From: UBA2163 sp964575575
GTDB taxonomy: Bacteria; Patescibacteriota; Minisyncoccia; Phycocordibacterales; UBA2163
Assembly: GCA_964575575.1 (NCBI GenBank)
Contig: CAZNQQ010000018.1
Location: 1-13,255, forward strand
Direction of reading: 5' to 3'
DNA length: 13,255 nucleotides
Position 1 is the first letter of the stretch. Each line of letters opens with the position of its first letter. The notes beneath the pieces were generated by a model. It saw only the letters and a list, made by a program, of their open reading frames with translations, had not been told where the DNA came from and did not search any database. Made by a program: the position numbers and the translations under genes. Shown here in pieces: positions 5,647-13,180 of the stretch.

Positions 5647-8010
5647 ATGGAATACGCAACATTAAATGTAGAAGATAGAGACAAAACACCACGATTTGAA
5701 AATATAGCACTATATTTTATTATCGGAGTGATGTTTCTTCTTCCTATCTTCTTCATACCTTCTTTATCAGTTCCTTTTTCATTTACAAAATCTCTTTTGA
5801 TTTTTGTAAGTATATTAGTCGCATTTTTCTTATTTTTGATTTCAAAATTAAAAAGAAGAGAGATTGTTCTACCTCGCAACGGTGTCGCACTTGTTGCTTG
5901 GGTGTTACCAGCAGCATATCTTCTTTCAGCTGTATTCTCTGGAAATGGGATCGTCTCTTACTTAGGGCAAGGTTTTGAAATAGACACATTTGGCTTTATC
6001 GCTGTTATGGTGCTTATGCTTTCTCTCGTACCACTTCTCTTGAAGACAAAAGAGTCTGTATTTCGTGTTCACATAGCACTTTTAATTTCTCTAATAATAT
6101 TAGTGCTGTTTCAGGGCCTTAGACTAATATTTGGCGCTGATTTCTTGTCATTTGGGATATTTACAACACCAACAGCTAATCTTCTCGGTAAATGGAATGA
6201 CCTAGGTATATTTTTGGGACTCACGACAGTACTCTCTCTTATTACATTAGAGGGGTTGAGTTTAAACAAATTATCACGATTAATACTCCTTATCATTGTA
6301 GGTGTATCTGTTCTATTCCTCGCAGTTATTAATTTTTTCCCAGTATGGATTATAGTAGGACTTTTCTCATTAGGTCTTTTGGTCTATAGTTTTTCAAAAA
6401 AGAACTTCAAACTTAACGAAAAAAGTAATAAAACTGTAGTTAAAAGTAAAGCATTAATACCTTCTATAATAGTATTGATTATATCTACAATGTTTATTGT
6501 TGCAGGATCTTTCTTCGGTGGATATACTTCCTCGTTCTTTAATGTGTCTCAAATAGAAGCCCGTCCATCATGGCAAAGTACTATAGATATAACAAAACAA
6601 ACATATAGTGAAAGTCTGCTGTTTGGCTCAGGTCCTAATACGTTTTCAAGCCAATGGACTAAATTAAAACCACAATCTATAAACGAGACATTATTTTGGA
6701 ATATAGATTTCACATCTGGGGTTGGTTTTGTACCAACATCATTTACAACTACTGGATTATTAGGCGGACTCGCATGGATAGTGTTCTTTATATTTCTTTT
6801 GTATAGCGGATTTAAAAATCTTATTGTCTCTGCTATTGAAGACAGAGCATCGTATTATTTATCGATGTCACTTTTCTTAGGATCTATATACCTATGGGTG
6901 TTTACTATCATATATATTCCAAATGTTGTAATAGTAACTCTCGCATTCCTTCTGACGGGTATGTATATAGCATCACTAAGACATAGACCAAGTGCTCCTA
7001 TAGAAAAAACAATTATATTTGCTTCAAATCCGCGTATTGGATTTGTATCAATACTTGCTCTTACAGTACTGTTAATTATAAGTGCAGTGGCGCTTTTCTT
7101 GGTTGGCGGGCAGTATGTTTCCGCAGTCGCTTTCCAAGGATCTTTGGTTTCAGCAAATGTTAATGGGAATATAGATAAAGCAGAAGAGAAGGTTCTAGGT
7201 GCAATAAAACTAGGCAATAATGATAGGTATTATAGACTTGCTGCTGAGATAAACTTAGCTAGAATAAATGCTGTATTAAACGACACTGAAAAAGATATAG
7301 AAGAAAGACGGGCTGAATTCCAGACAATCTTAGCCTCTGCTATTTCTAATGTACAAGAAGCAATAGAGATTGACAATAAAAATTATCAGAACTGGACTAT
7401 GCTTGGGCGTGTGTATGGTTCTGTAGTACCTCTTGGTGTGGAAGGAGCGTATGAAAGTGCACAGCGTGCGTATGCAGAGGCTCTTGCACTAAACCCACAT
7501 AATCCAGAAATCTTTCTCACACTTGCACAGCTTGAATTAGCAAAAGATGCTGAAAACATAGAAGGTGCAAAAAACTTTATAGGTTTAGCACTTGATAAAA
7601 AGAGTAATTATACAGAAGCAATATTCTTACTTTCACAACTTGAAATACAAGCGGGTAATATAGACGGAGCTATAAAGTCAGTTGAAGCAGCTGTGGTTAT
7701 AGAGCCAAACAACCCTACATTCTTCTTCCAGCTTGGACTATTACAAGCAAATGCAGGGGACGGTACAAAGTCAATTGCGGCACTTGAGAGAGCGGTAGAG
7801 CTTAATCCGCAATATTCAAATGCACGGTATTTCCTAGGAGTGAATTACTTCAATGTCGACAGAATTGCAGAAGCAATTATTCAGTTTACAGAGATTGCTA
7901 AACTCAATCCTGGAAACGAAGAAGTAGAAGCTATCCTAGAAGGACTAAGAACAGGCGAGAATCCATTTCAACAAATACAGGAAGATCAACTTCCTATAGA
8001 GGGGGAATAA
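5647..8010 (+). CDS. O-antigen-ligase-like polytopic membrane protein with C-terminal TPR domain (787 aa)
   Basis: The first 490 or so residues hold about 12-13 hydrophobic segments. The first spans residues about 21-41 and the last about 465-488. Between them is an extramembrane loop (about 292-360) with RPSWQSTIDI and LLFGSGPNTFSSQW (324-337). The G-x-G-P-x-x-F pattern followed by TTTGLLGGLAWI matches the Wzy/WaaL O-antigen ligase and polymerase group, which transfer or polymerise glycans on lipid carriers outside the membrane. Residues about 500-770 are TPR-like helical repeats (EALALNPHNPEIFLTLAQLELA, AAVVIEPNNPTFFFQLGLLQ and AVELNPQYSNARYFLGVNYF), probably extracytoplasmic. murJ lies 48 bases downstream in the same direction, consistent with an envelope role. 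The upstream gap has TATAAA at 5602-5607 but no clear -35 and no RBS. The substrate is unknown. Confidence 0.8.
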   Translation: MEYATLNVEDRDKTPRFENIALYFIIGVMFLLPIFFIPSLSVPFSFTKSLLIFVSILVAFFLFLISKLKRREIVLPRNGVALVAWVLPAAYLLSAVFSGNGIVSYLGQGFEIDTFGFIAVMVLMLSLVPLLLKTKESVFRVHIALLISLIILVLFQGLRLIFGADFLSFGIFTTPTANLLGKWNDLGIFLGLTTVLSLITLEGLSLNKLSRLILLIIVGVSVLFLAVINFFPVWIIVGLFSLGLLVYSFSKKNFKLNEKSNKTVVKSKALIPSIIVLIISTMFIVAGSFFGGYTSSFFNVSQIEARPSWQSTIDITKQTYSESLLFGSGPNTFSSQWTKLKPQSINETLFWNIDFTSGVGFVPTSFTTTGLLGGLAWIVFFIFLLYSGFKNLIVSAIEDRASYYLSMSLFLGSIYLWVFTIIYIPNVVIVTLAFLLTGMYIASLRHRPSAPIEKTIIFASNPRIGFVSILALTVLLIISAVALFLVGGQYVSAVAFQGSLVSANVNGNIDKAEEKVLGAIKLGNNDRYYRLAAEINLARINAVLNDTEKDIEERRAEFQTILASAISNVQEAIEIDNKNYQNWTMLGRVYGSVVPLGVEGAYESAQRAYAEALALNPHNPEIFLTLAQLELAKDAENIEGAKNFIGLALDKKSNYTEAIFLLSQLEIQAGNIDGAIKSVEAAVVIEPNNPTFFFQLGLLQANAGDGTKSIAALERAVELNPQYSNARYFLGVNYFNVDRIAEAIIQFTEIAKLNPGNEEVEAILEGLRTGENPFQQIQEDQLPIEGE

Positions 8011-8030
8011 ACTGGTCTTAATAACTAAAA

Positions 8031-8056
8031 AGCTTTATACTGTGTTGTATAAAGCT
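8031..8056 (+). promoter_or_regulatory. Hairpin ending two bases before the murJ start codon
   Basis: AGCTTTATAC (8031-8040) pairs perfectly with GTATAAAGCT (8047-8056) over the loop TGTGTT, and the murJ ATG is at 8059. No T-run follows, so it is not a standard terminator. Its position suggests an effect on translation initiation, RNA processing or protein binding. Confidence 0.5.
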
Positions 8057-8058
8057 AT

Positions 8059-9747
8059 ATGGTAAGAAGGATATTTAACCTAATACATAAAGAGATAAAC
8101 GGGCTCCATGAGGCCGCTTATCTTTTGGGCGCCTTTGCTTTGCTTTCGCAAATCTTGGCGCTTTTTCGTGACAGGCTTCTGGCGCACTTCTTCGGAGCTG
8201 GAGCGGTGTTAGACACATATTATGCTGCATTTCGCTTGCCGGATATTATATTTGTGGCCATAGCATCCATAGTGTCTGTATATGTACTTATACCATTCCT
8301 TGCAGAAAAGTCAGCAATTTCTAAACTAAAAGAAAAAGAATTCATTAACACTATCTTTTCTGCATTCTTTTTAATAATTATTACTGTGAGTGTCGTTGCT
8401 TTCATATTCACACCACAACTTATGAAGCTCTTTTTCCCAGGACTTGCGGACTCTGCGCAGTTTGCTGACCTCGTACTTCTTACAAGAGTACTCTTGCTTC
8501 AACCGATATTCTTGGGTATCTCAAACTTGTTTGCAAGTATTACACAGATCCACCGCAAGTTTGTACTCTATGCACTCTCACCAGTGTTATACAATGTCGG
8601 TATTATAATCGGTATTGTATTTTTCTATCCAAGTTTTGGCTTTATAGGGCTTGGCCTTGGTGTTGTACTTGGCGCACTGCTCCATTTGGCAATACAGATA
8701 CCATTTATAATTAAAAACAAGTTCTTACCAAAAGTAACTCTTAGTATTATTGGAGAAAGATTCAATGACGTTAAAAAAGTTATCTTTCTCTCACTTCCGC
8801 GTACACTTGCGCTTTCAGCGCATCAGATATCGCTTCTATTTTTGATATCTTTCGCATCGCTTATGGCAAGTGGTTCTATCGCTGTGTTCAACCTCTCGTT
8901 TAACTTACAGTCTGTACCGCTTACTATTATCGGCGTGAGTTATTCTGTAGCTGCATTCCCGACTCTTGCTAAGATGTTCTCAAACGGTCAAAAAAACGAA
9001 TTCTTAGGGCAAGTACTTACGGCTAGTAAACATATTATCTTCTGGTCGTTCCCAGCGATAGTACTCTTTATAGTTCTTAGAGCGCAGATTGTACGTGTTA
9101 TCTTAGGCTCTGGTGAGTTTGACTGGGCAGACACTCGGCTCACTGCCGCAGCACTTGCGCTCTTTGCAGTTTCCATAGCTGCGCAAGGTTTAGTGCTTTT
9201 GTTTGTGCGTGGGTATTATGCAGCAGGGAATACCAAAAAACCTCTTATATTAAATCTTGTTTCAGCAGGACTTGTGGTGCTTCTAGCATTTGGTCTAGGG
9301 AAAGTCTTTGCAGGTAGCTCAACGTTTCAGTATTTTGTAGAATCATTACTGCGAGTAGAGGGTATAGAAGGCACAGAGGTTCTTATGTTGCCGTTAGGAT
9401 ATTCTATAGCCCTCATTTTAAACGCTACTGCATTTTGGGTGATGTTCCAGAAAGACTTTAGTTCGTTCTCGCGCTCACTTGCTCGTACCTTTTTCCAGAG
9501 CCTTTCTGCCGCGATCATAATGGGGTTTGTGTCGCGTCTGTTTTTAGATGTGTTTGCTGATTTGTTTGATATAGATACTTTTTGGGGGATATTCTCACAA
9601 GGGCTATTTGCGGGGATTGTAGGTATAGCTACAGGGGTAACTATGCTTATCTTGCTTGGCAATAAAGAAATAGGCGAAGTATGGAAATCTCTCCACTCCA
9701 AATTCTGGCGCGCGGATACTGTTATTGCAGAACAAGAGGAGCTTTAA
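8059..9747 (+). CDS. murJ: Lipid II flippase MurJ (MviN family, 562 aa)
   Basis: MurJ moves the peptidoglycan precursor lipid II across the cytoplasmic membrane. The protein is hydrophobic throughout with about 14 membrane segments, and its length is normal for the family (E. coli 511 aa plus C-terminal additions). The N-terminal signature is clear: SQILALFRDRLLAHFFGAG (30-48) followed by DTYYAAFRLPDI (52-63), holding the conserved arginines and the acidic residue of TM1-TM2. Later landmarks are LYALSPVLYNVGIIIG and GVSYSVAAFPTLAK, and the hydrophilic C-terminal tail (about 545-562) is probably cytoplasmic. No RBS is present; a perfect hairpin ends two bases before the ATG. Next to the O-antigen-ligase-like gene it suggests an envelope pair. 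The next gene has its own promoter. No frameshift or missing domain is seen. Confidence 0.93.
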   Translation: MVRRIFNLIHKEINGLHEAAYLLGAFALLSQILALFRDRLLAHFFGAGAVLDTYYAAFRLPDIIFVAIASIVSVYVLIPFLAEKSAISKLKEKEFINTIFSAFFLIIITVSVVAFIFTPQLMKLFFPGLADSAQFADLVLLTRVLLLQPIFLGISNLFASITQIHRKFVLYALSPVLYNVGIIIGIVFFYPSFGFIGLGLGVVLGALLHLAIQIPFIIKNKFLPKVTLSIIGERFNDVKKVIFLSLPRTLALSAHQISLLFLISFASLMASGSIAVFNLSFNLQSVPLTIIGVSYSVAAFPTLAKMFSNGQKNEFLGQVLTASKHIIFWSFPAIVLFIVLRAQIVRVILGSGEFDWADTRLTAAALALFAVSIAAQGLVLLFVRGYYAAGNTKKPLILNLVSAGLVVLLAFGLGKVFAGSSTFQYFVESLLRVEGIEGTEVLMLPLGYSIALILNATAFWVMFQKDFSSFSRSLARTFFQSLSAAIIMGFVSRLFLDVFADLFDIDTFWGIFSQGLFAGIVGIATGVTMLILLGNKEIGEVWKSLHSKFWRADTVIAEQEEL

Positions 9748-9754
9748 GATTAGG

Positions 9755-9782
9755 TTGACAAATCGGTTTGGTTTGGTATAAT
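9755..9782 (+). promoter_or_regulatory. Strong promoter for the 70-aa gene
   Basis: TTGACA (9755-9760), a 16-base spacer and TATAAT (9777-9782) are all consensus, with an extended TG before the -10. Initiation is expected near 9789. Confidence 0.88.
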
Positions 9783-9824
9783 AAGGTCTGATATTTTTAA
9801 TTCATGTAAGAAAGGAGTTAGGAA

Positions 9825-10037
9825 ATGGAAGCTAGAAATCCTATTTTACGAGCTGATGGAAGAATACCACACACACTCGAATGTAATTACACATCGGGTG
9901 AAAGTCCAGTAAGCTTGCTTGAGATGATAGATCGTAATAGAAAAACTCAACATCTCAAGTATCCGGTGGTAGAAAAAAAAGAGACAATTCCAGAATTTTT
10001 GTTGAGTTGTCTAAGAGCGTTGGTTATTAATGACTAA
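9825..10037 (+). CDS. Small protein of unknown function (70 aa)
   Basis: I do not recognise this protein. It begins MEARNPILRADGRIPHTLEC and ends LLSCLRALVIND. It has no membrane segment or signal peptide; its two cysteines (C20 and C62) are far apart and form no CxxC motif. A basic middle (DRNRKTQHLK) is followed by a short amphipathic C-terminal helix (PEFLLSCLRALV). Its expression signals are the best in the window apart from the 64-aa gene: consensus promoter, AAAGGAG at 9811-9817 seven bases before the ATG, and a terminator whose stem contains the stop codon. That makes it a single-gene transcription unit set between murJ and lepA. Strong signals on so short a gene suggest high expression. 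Function is open. Confidence 0.75.
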   Translation: MEARNPILRADGRIPHTLECNYTSGESPVSLLEMIDRNRKTQHLKYPVVEKKETIPEFLLSCLRALVIND

Positions 10038-10050
10038 CGCTCTTTTTGCT
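10014..10050 (+). terminator. Intrinsic terminator overlapping the end of the 70-aa gene
   Basis: AGAGCGTTGGT (10014-10024) pairs with ACTAACGCTCT (10033-10043), 11 pairs with one G-U, over an eight-base loop. TTTTTGCTTGTTTT continues from the stem end. The TAA stop (10035-10037) is inside the stem. Confidence 0.85.
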
Positions 10051-10075
10051 TGTTTTATGTTAAGATATGGAACAT

Positions 10076-11851
10076 ATGGAAAAAATACGTAATTTTTCAA
10101 TTATAGCCCACATTGACCACGGGAAGTCTACGCTTGCAGACAGAATGCTTGAGGTTACCAATACTGTGGAAAAAAGGAAGATGAAAGACCAGGTCCTAGA
10201 CCAAATGGAGCTTGAACGTGAAAGGGGGATTACGATCAAGATGCAACCAGTACGAATGGAGCACAAAGACCACATCCTTAACCTCATAGATACCCCAGGG
10301 CATATAGACTTCTCTTATGAGGTCTCAAGAGCACTCAAAGCCGTTGAGGGAGCGGTTTTGCTTGTGGATGCTACTCAAGGCGTACAAGCGCAGACTCTAA
10401 CCACACTCGCTATGGCACGAGAGTTTGGACTCAAGATAATTCCCGCTTTAAATAAAATAGATTCGCCACTTGCAAGAGTTGATGAAATACGAGAAGAGAT
10501 AGTTGAAACACTAGGTTGTGAACCCGAAGACGTATTAGAAGTCTCTGGAAAGACAGGCGCCGGTGTAGAAGAGCTTCTAGAAGAAGTTATAAATAAAATC
10601 CCAGCACCAAAGAAAGAGCTAGAAGGTAGTAAAGATTTCAGGGGATTAATATTTGATTTTCAATATTCAAGCCATAAAGGAATTATAGTTTTCGTGCGAG
10701 TTTTTGATGGGGAGGTTAAAAAGAACGACCAACTCACCTTCTCTCAAGCTAAAGAAAAGTTCATCGCTCTTGAAACTGGAATCTTCTCACCAGAGGCTGT
10801 ACCAAAAGAATCTCTAAAAGCAGGCGAGATCGGTTACGTAGTAACAGGGATCAAAAAACCAGGTATTGCATCAGTGGGTGACACTGTTAAGTTTGCAAAC
10901 TCTAATGTAGAGACACTTGGCGGGTATATGAAGCCATCGCCTGTAGTATGGGCTTCTGTGTATCCAGAAAGTCAGGACGACTTTATGGATCTTGCACGAG
11001 CTCTAGACAAACTCCAACTTACTGATTCGTCGTTCTCATATGAAGAAGAAGCGTCAGGATTACTAGGAAGGGGATTTAGGATTGGATTCTTAGGAACACT
11101 ACATATGGAGATCTTTGTAGAGAGACTCCATAGAGAGTTTGATGTGGACGTGGTAGTGACTACGCCGAGTATTATGTATGACATAAAATCTAAAAATGGA
11201 AAAATAGAACGCATCTACTCCCCTTCTTTATTTCCAGATTTTGGTGACATAGAAAGTATAAGTGAGCCTTGGGTAAATATTGAGATCATTACACCCAACG
11301 ACTACATAAGTCCGATAACACAGCTTCTTTTTGAGCATGAGGCCGAGCAAGGTAATTCTGATGTATTTGGTGATGGACGTATAAAGATGCATGCACAGCT
11401 TCCTTTGAGGGAACTTATGCGCGGATTTTTTGATAAATTAAAAAGTGTTTCAGCAGGCTATGCTTCAGTGTCGTACAAGATAGGAGAGATGCGAGATGCA
11501 GATGTAGCGCGTCTGGATATGCTTGTAGCAGAGGAGATCGTGCCAGCATTTACAAAAGTGGTATCTAAAAAACGCCTTGAAGAAGAGGCGCAGAGTTCTG
11601 TGGAAAAGCTTTTCAAAGTACTCCCAAGACAGATGTTTGTGACCAAAATACAAGCGCAGGCACTTGGGCGCATTATCTCTTCTAAAACCCTATCAGCGCT
11701 CAAAAAGGACGTCACAGGGCACTTATATGGTGGGGATATAACCAGAAAAATGAAGCTTCGTGAGAAGCAAAAGAAAGGCAAGAAAAAGATGCAAGCCAGA
11801 GGGAGAGTGAACATTCCTCAAGATGTGTTCTTAAAGATGATGAAAGGCTAA
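10076..11851 (+). CDS. lepA: Elongation factor 4 / LepA, ribosome-associated GTPase
   Basis: LepA is a translational GTPase that acts on the ribosome, linked to back-translocation and to 30S biogenesis. Starting at 10076 the protein is 591 aa (E. coli 599). G-motifs are intact: AHIDHGKS (11-18), RGITI with T52, DTPGH (72-76), NKID (126-129) and SGKTGAG. EF-G-like domains II, III and V follow (GRGFRIGFLGTLHMEIFVERL is typical). The LepA-specific C-terminal domain is complete (YGGDITRKMKLREKQKKGKKKM). An in-frame ATG at 10067 would add three residues. I chose 10076 because MEKIRNFSIIAHIDHGKS then aligns with the usual LepA start, and because TGTTAAGAT (10058-10066) could be an extended -10 that places initiation near 10073. 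No RBS is visible. The gene converges with a small minus gene and overlaps it by two bases at the stop codons. Confidence 0.95.
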   Translation: MEKIRNFSIIAHIDHGKSTLADRMLEVTNTVEKRKMKDQVLDQMELERERGITIKMQPVRMEHKDHILNLIDTPGHIDFSYEVSRALKAVEGAVLLVDATQGVQAQTLTTLAMAREFGLKIIPALNKIDSPLARVDEIREEIVETLGCEPEDVLEVSGKTGAGVEELLEEVINKIPAPKKELEGSKDFRGLIFDFQYSSHKGIIVFVRVFDGEVKKNDQLTFSQAKEKFIALETGIFSPEAVPKESLKAGEIGYVVTGIKKPGIASVGDTVKFANSNVETLGGYMKPSPVVWASVYPESQDDFMDLARALDKLQLTDSSFSYEEEASGLLGRGFRIGFLGTLHMEIFVERLHREFDVDVVVTTPSIMYDIKSKNGKIERIYSPSLFPDFGDIESISEPWVNIEIITPNDYISPITQLLFEHEAEQGNSDVFGDGRIKMHAQLPLRELMRGFFDKLKSVSAGYASVSYKIGEMRDADVARLDMLVAEEIVPAFTKVVSKKRLEEEAQSSVEKLFKVLPRQMFVTKIQAQALGRIISSKTLSALKKDVTGHLYGGDITRKMKLREKQKKGKKKMQARGRVNIPQDVFLKMMKG

Positions 11852-11994
11852 AACCCTGCAGGTGGTGGTGTGTGAGAACCTCCAGTTCCAGGCAGTATAG
11901 GCGCGTATAGCATTATCATACTAATGATGATAAAAATGCCTATTACTATAGACACTATTTTTAAAGCTTTTTTGGTTTTTTTGTGGAATAACAT
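11848..11994 (-). CDS. Small single-pass membrane protein (48 aa)
   Basis: Minus-strand reading from an ATG at 11994 gives 48 residues: a basic start (MLFHKKTKKALK), a strongly hydrophobic helix (about 12-33, IVSIVIGIFIIISMIMLYAP) and a glycine/proline-rich tail (PGTGGSHTPPPAGF). This is the layout of many tiny CPR membrane proteins; I cannot name a function. The stop (11850-11848) overlaps the lepA stop, so the two genes converge tail to tail. The start is 24 bases from the divergent start of the FtsB-like gene. On minus, TGATACACT offers an extended -10 just before the ATG, with GTGAAA as a possible -35 inside the FtsB-like gene. No RBS is seen. It fills what would otherwise be a 167-base gap, which supports its reality. 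Confidence 0.6.
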   Translation of the reverse strand: MLFHKKTKKALKIVSIVIGIFIIISMIMLYAPILPGTGGSHTPPPAGF

Positions 11995-12018
11995 AGCCTA
12001 TAGTGTATCATATATATA

Positions 12019-12390
12019 ATGGATTTTCACGAAAAGCGGAAAATAAAAAGACTACTATATTCAAAAGTCACTTTGATAATACTTGCGCTTTTGGTTATTT
12101 GGCTTTCTTTTAATGTATTTAGTATGTACAAAAAGGAGCGAGACACGCGGTTAAGAAGAATAGAACAAAGAGAAGTTTTAGATGAGCTGGAGGGTAGAGA
12201 AGCTTCGCTTAAAGAAGAGATAGAGCGCTTGAGTACTGAAAGGGGGATTGAACAAGAAGTACGAAGTAAGTTTGAAGTTGGTAAAGAGGGTGAAGAGGTG
12301 GTAATAATAGTAGACAATCCAGATGATGAAGATGTAAATAAAAAAGAGATAGAAAAAACCTTCTGGCAGAAGATATTTAGTTGGTTTTAG
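12019..12390 (+). CDS. FtsB/DivIC-like septum formation initiator (123 aa)
   Basis: This is a bitopic division protein of the FtsB/DivIC family, which forms a periplasmic coiled-coil with FtsL and FtsQ/DivIB-type partners and helps activate septal wall synthesis. Residues 1-16 are basic and cytoplasmic (KRKIKRLLYSK), 17-36 are the membrane helix, and 37-75 form a heptad-rich coiled coil (RRIEQREVLDELEGREASLKEEIERL). The conserved small domain follows (GIEQEVRSKFEVGKEGEEVVIIV, 76-98). A charged linker and a terminal aromatic amphipathic segment (FWQKIFSWF) complete it. Length and order fit the family. The start lies almost directly after a TATCAT -10-like element (12006-12011), so the mRNA may be leaderless. 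murJ and the ligase-like gene upstream give an envelope and division context. Confidence 0.85.
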   Translation: MDFHEKRKIKRLLYSKVTLIILALLVIWLSFNVFSMYKKERDTRLRRIEQREVLDELEGREASLKEEIERLSTERGIEQEVRSKFEVGKEGEEVVIIVDNPDDEDVNKKEIEKTFWQKIFSWF

Positions 12391-12404
12391 AGTGTCTTGA
12401 CACT
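12391..12404. promoter_or_regulatory. Palindrome upstream of the redoxin gene
   Basis: AGTGTC-TT-GACACT is a perfect inverted repeat starting directly after the FtsB-like stop codon. It ends two bases before the extended -10 (TGCTATAAT, 12407-12415). That position would suit a repressor site. It resembles the palindrome before nrdJ. Confidence 0.4.
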
Positions 12405-12406
12405 TA

Positions 12407-12415
12407 TGCTATAAT
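12407..12415 (+). promoter_or_regulatory. Extended -10 promoter of the redoxin gene
   Basis: TGCTATAAT is an ideal extended -10. Initiation near 12422 leaves a leader of about 24 bases without a Shine-Dalgarno. No convincing -35 is properly spaced; the TTGACA at 12397-12402 is too close. Confidence 0.65.
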
Positions 12416-12445
12416 ATAAATATATAAGATTAATAATAAAATAGT

Positions 12446-12682
12446 ATGGATAAAAAAGTAACGATTTACAGTACACCAACATGTCACTTCTGCCAGCTGG
12501 CCAAGGAGTTTTTTAAAGAAAAAAATGTTGAATACACAGAACACGACGTATCAACAGACCTTGAGAAAAGAAAAGAGATGATAGAAAAAAGCGGACAGAT
12601 GGGAGTGCCAGTAATATATATAGGTGACGAAATGACAATAGGTTTCGACAAAGACAAGATTGGAACAATGCTTGGTATATAA
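12446..12682 (+). CDS. Glutaredoxin / NrdH-like redoxin (78 aa)
   Basis: This is a small dithiol oxidoreductase of the glutaredoxin fold. The active site is C13-H-F-C16 in STPTCHFC at the start of helix 1. The conserved cis-proline is in GVPVIYIG (53-60), and the following strand and helix (EMTIGFDKDKIGTML) complete the fold. Length is typical of the NrdH/glutaredoxin-like group. It may use thioredoxin reductase or glutathione; the sequence does not decide this. Class II ribonucleotide reductase needs such a reductant, and nrdJ in this window is a plausible client (inference). An extended -10 drives it and a terminator follows, so it is probably a single-gene unit. No RBS is seen. Confidence 0.9.
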   Translation: MDKKVTIYSTPTCHFCQLAKEFFKEKNVEYTEHDVSTDLEKRKEMIEKSGQMGVPVIYIGDEMTIGFDKDKIGTMLGI

Positions 12683-12685
12683 AAT

Positions 12686-12724
12686 ATAAAAAACTACCTC
12701 AGCGTGACGTTGGGGTAGTTTTTT
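12686..12724 (+). terminator. Intrinsic terminator after the redoxin gene
   Basis: AAAAAACTACC pairs with GGTAGTTTTTT around a 15-base centre that can extend the stem. The T-run is on the plus side, and the matching A-run could also serve minus. Confidence 0.85.
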
Positions 12725-12743
12725 GTTACCATGCTAATTACTA

Positions 12744-12815
12744 CCCCTTGTAGTTCAACGGATAGAACAGGCCCGTCCTAAGGGCTCGATGTGGGTTCGA
12801 TTCCTGCCGAGGGGA
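12744..12815 (+). tRNA. tRNA-Arg (anticodon CCU)
   Basis: A complete cloverleaf: acceptor CCCCTTG with CGAGGGG, D-stem GTTC/GAAC with GG in the loop, anticodon stem GGCCC/GGGCT around GTCCTAA (anticodon CCT at 12777-12779), and T-stem GTGGG/CCTGC around TTCGATT. It reads AGG codons. The discriminator is A, followed by AAA, so CCA is not encoded and must be added by tRNA nucleotidyltransferase. Confidence 0.95.
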
Positions 12816-12842
12816 AAATTATAAGACAAGATAATCTATTTT

Positions 12843-12851
12843 TGTTAAAAT
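12843..12851 (+). promoter_or_regulatory. Extended -10 for the 96-aa gene, predicting a leaderless mRNA
   Basis: TGTTAAAAT at 12843-12851 is an extended -10, with AAGACA (12823-12828) as a -35 at 17 bases. Normal spacing puts initiation at about 12858, the A of the ATG itself. Confidence 0.5.
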
Positions 12852-12857
12852 AAATAG

Positions 12858-13148
12858 ATGAACGATAGAGAAATGAAAGAGCTTTTGGAGCTCACGAGAG
12901 ACAACAACAAACTTCTTCGCAAGATGCGAAGGCACGCAATATTTGGCAATATTACTCGCCTTATATACTGGGCGATCATATTTGGTGTACCGGTATTTCT
13001 TTACTACTATTTTATCCAACCACAGTTAGGAGGGATTATAGATACATACGATACAGTAAAGACTGGCGCAGAAAGCGTACAAAATATAGGACGCCAAGCC
13101 GATGGTTTAGGTGGCATCCTAGAACAATTTGGTAGCATTGGACGATAA
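12858..13148 (+). CDS. Small single-pass membrane protein, unknown function (96 aa)
   Basis: The function is not recognised. Residues 1-28 are charged and helical (REMKELLELTRDNNKLLRKM), 34-53 form one hydrophobic helix rich in aromatics (RLIYWAIIFGVPVFLYYYFI), and 54-96 form a polar tail with glycines (GGIIDTYDTVKTGAESVQNI and ADGLGGILEQFGSIGR). The basic residues before the helix and the tail after it suggest an N-terminus inside the cell (positive-inside rule). Similar short proteins with this layout are common in CPR genomes, from memory. It lies between two tRNA genes and probably has its own leaderless promoter. There is no RBS. Confidence 0.75.
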   Translation: MNDREMKELLELTRDNNKLLRKMRRHAIFGNITRLIYWAIIFGVPVFLYYYFIQPQLGGIIDTYDTVKTGAESVQNIGRQADGLGGILEQFGSIGR

Positions 13149-13161
13149 GCCTTAAATAAAG

Positions 13162-13167
13162 TATAAT
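13162..13167 (+). promoter_or_regulatory. -10 element of the tRNA-Phe gene
   Basis: TATAAT lies 13 bases before the mature 5' end. TGGACG at 13139-13144 is a 17-base-spaced, 4-of-6 match to the -35, overlapping the end of the 96-aa gene. Confidence 0.6.
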
Positions 13168-13180
13168 TTCAGGGTTATAT

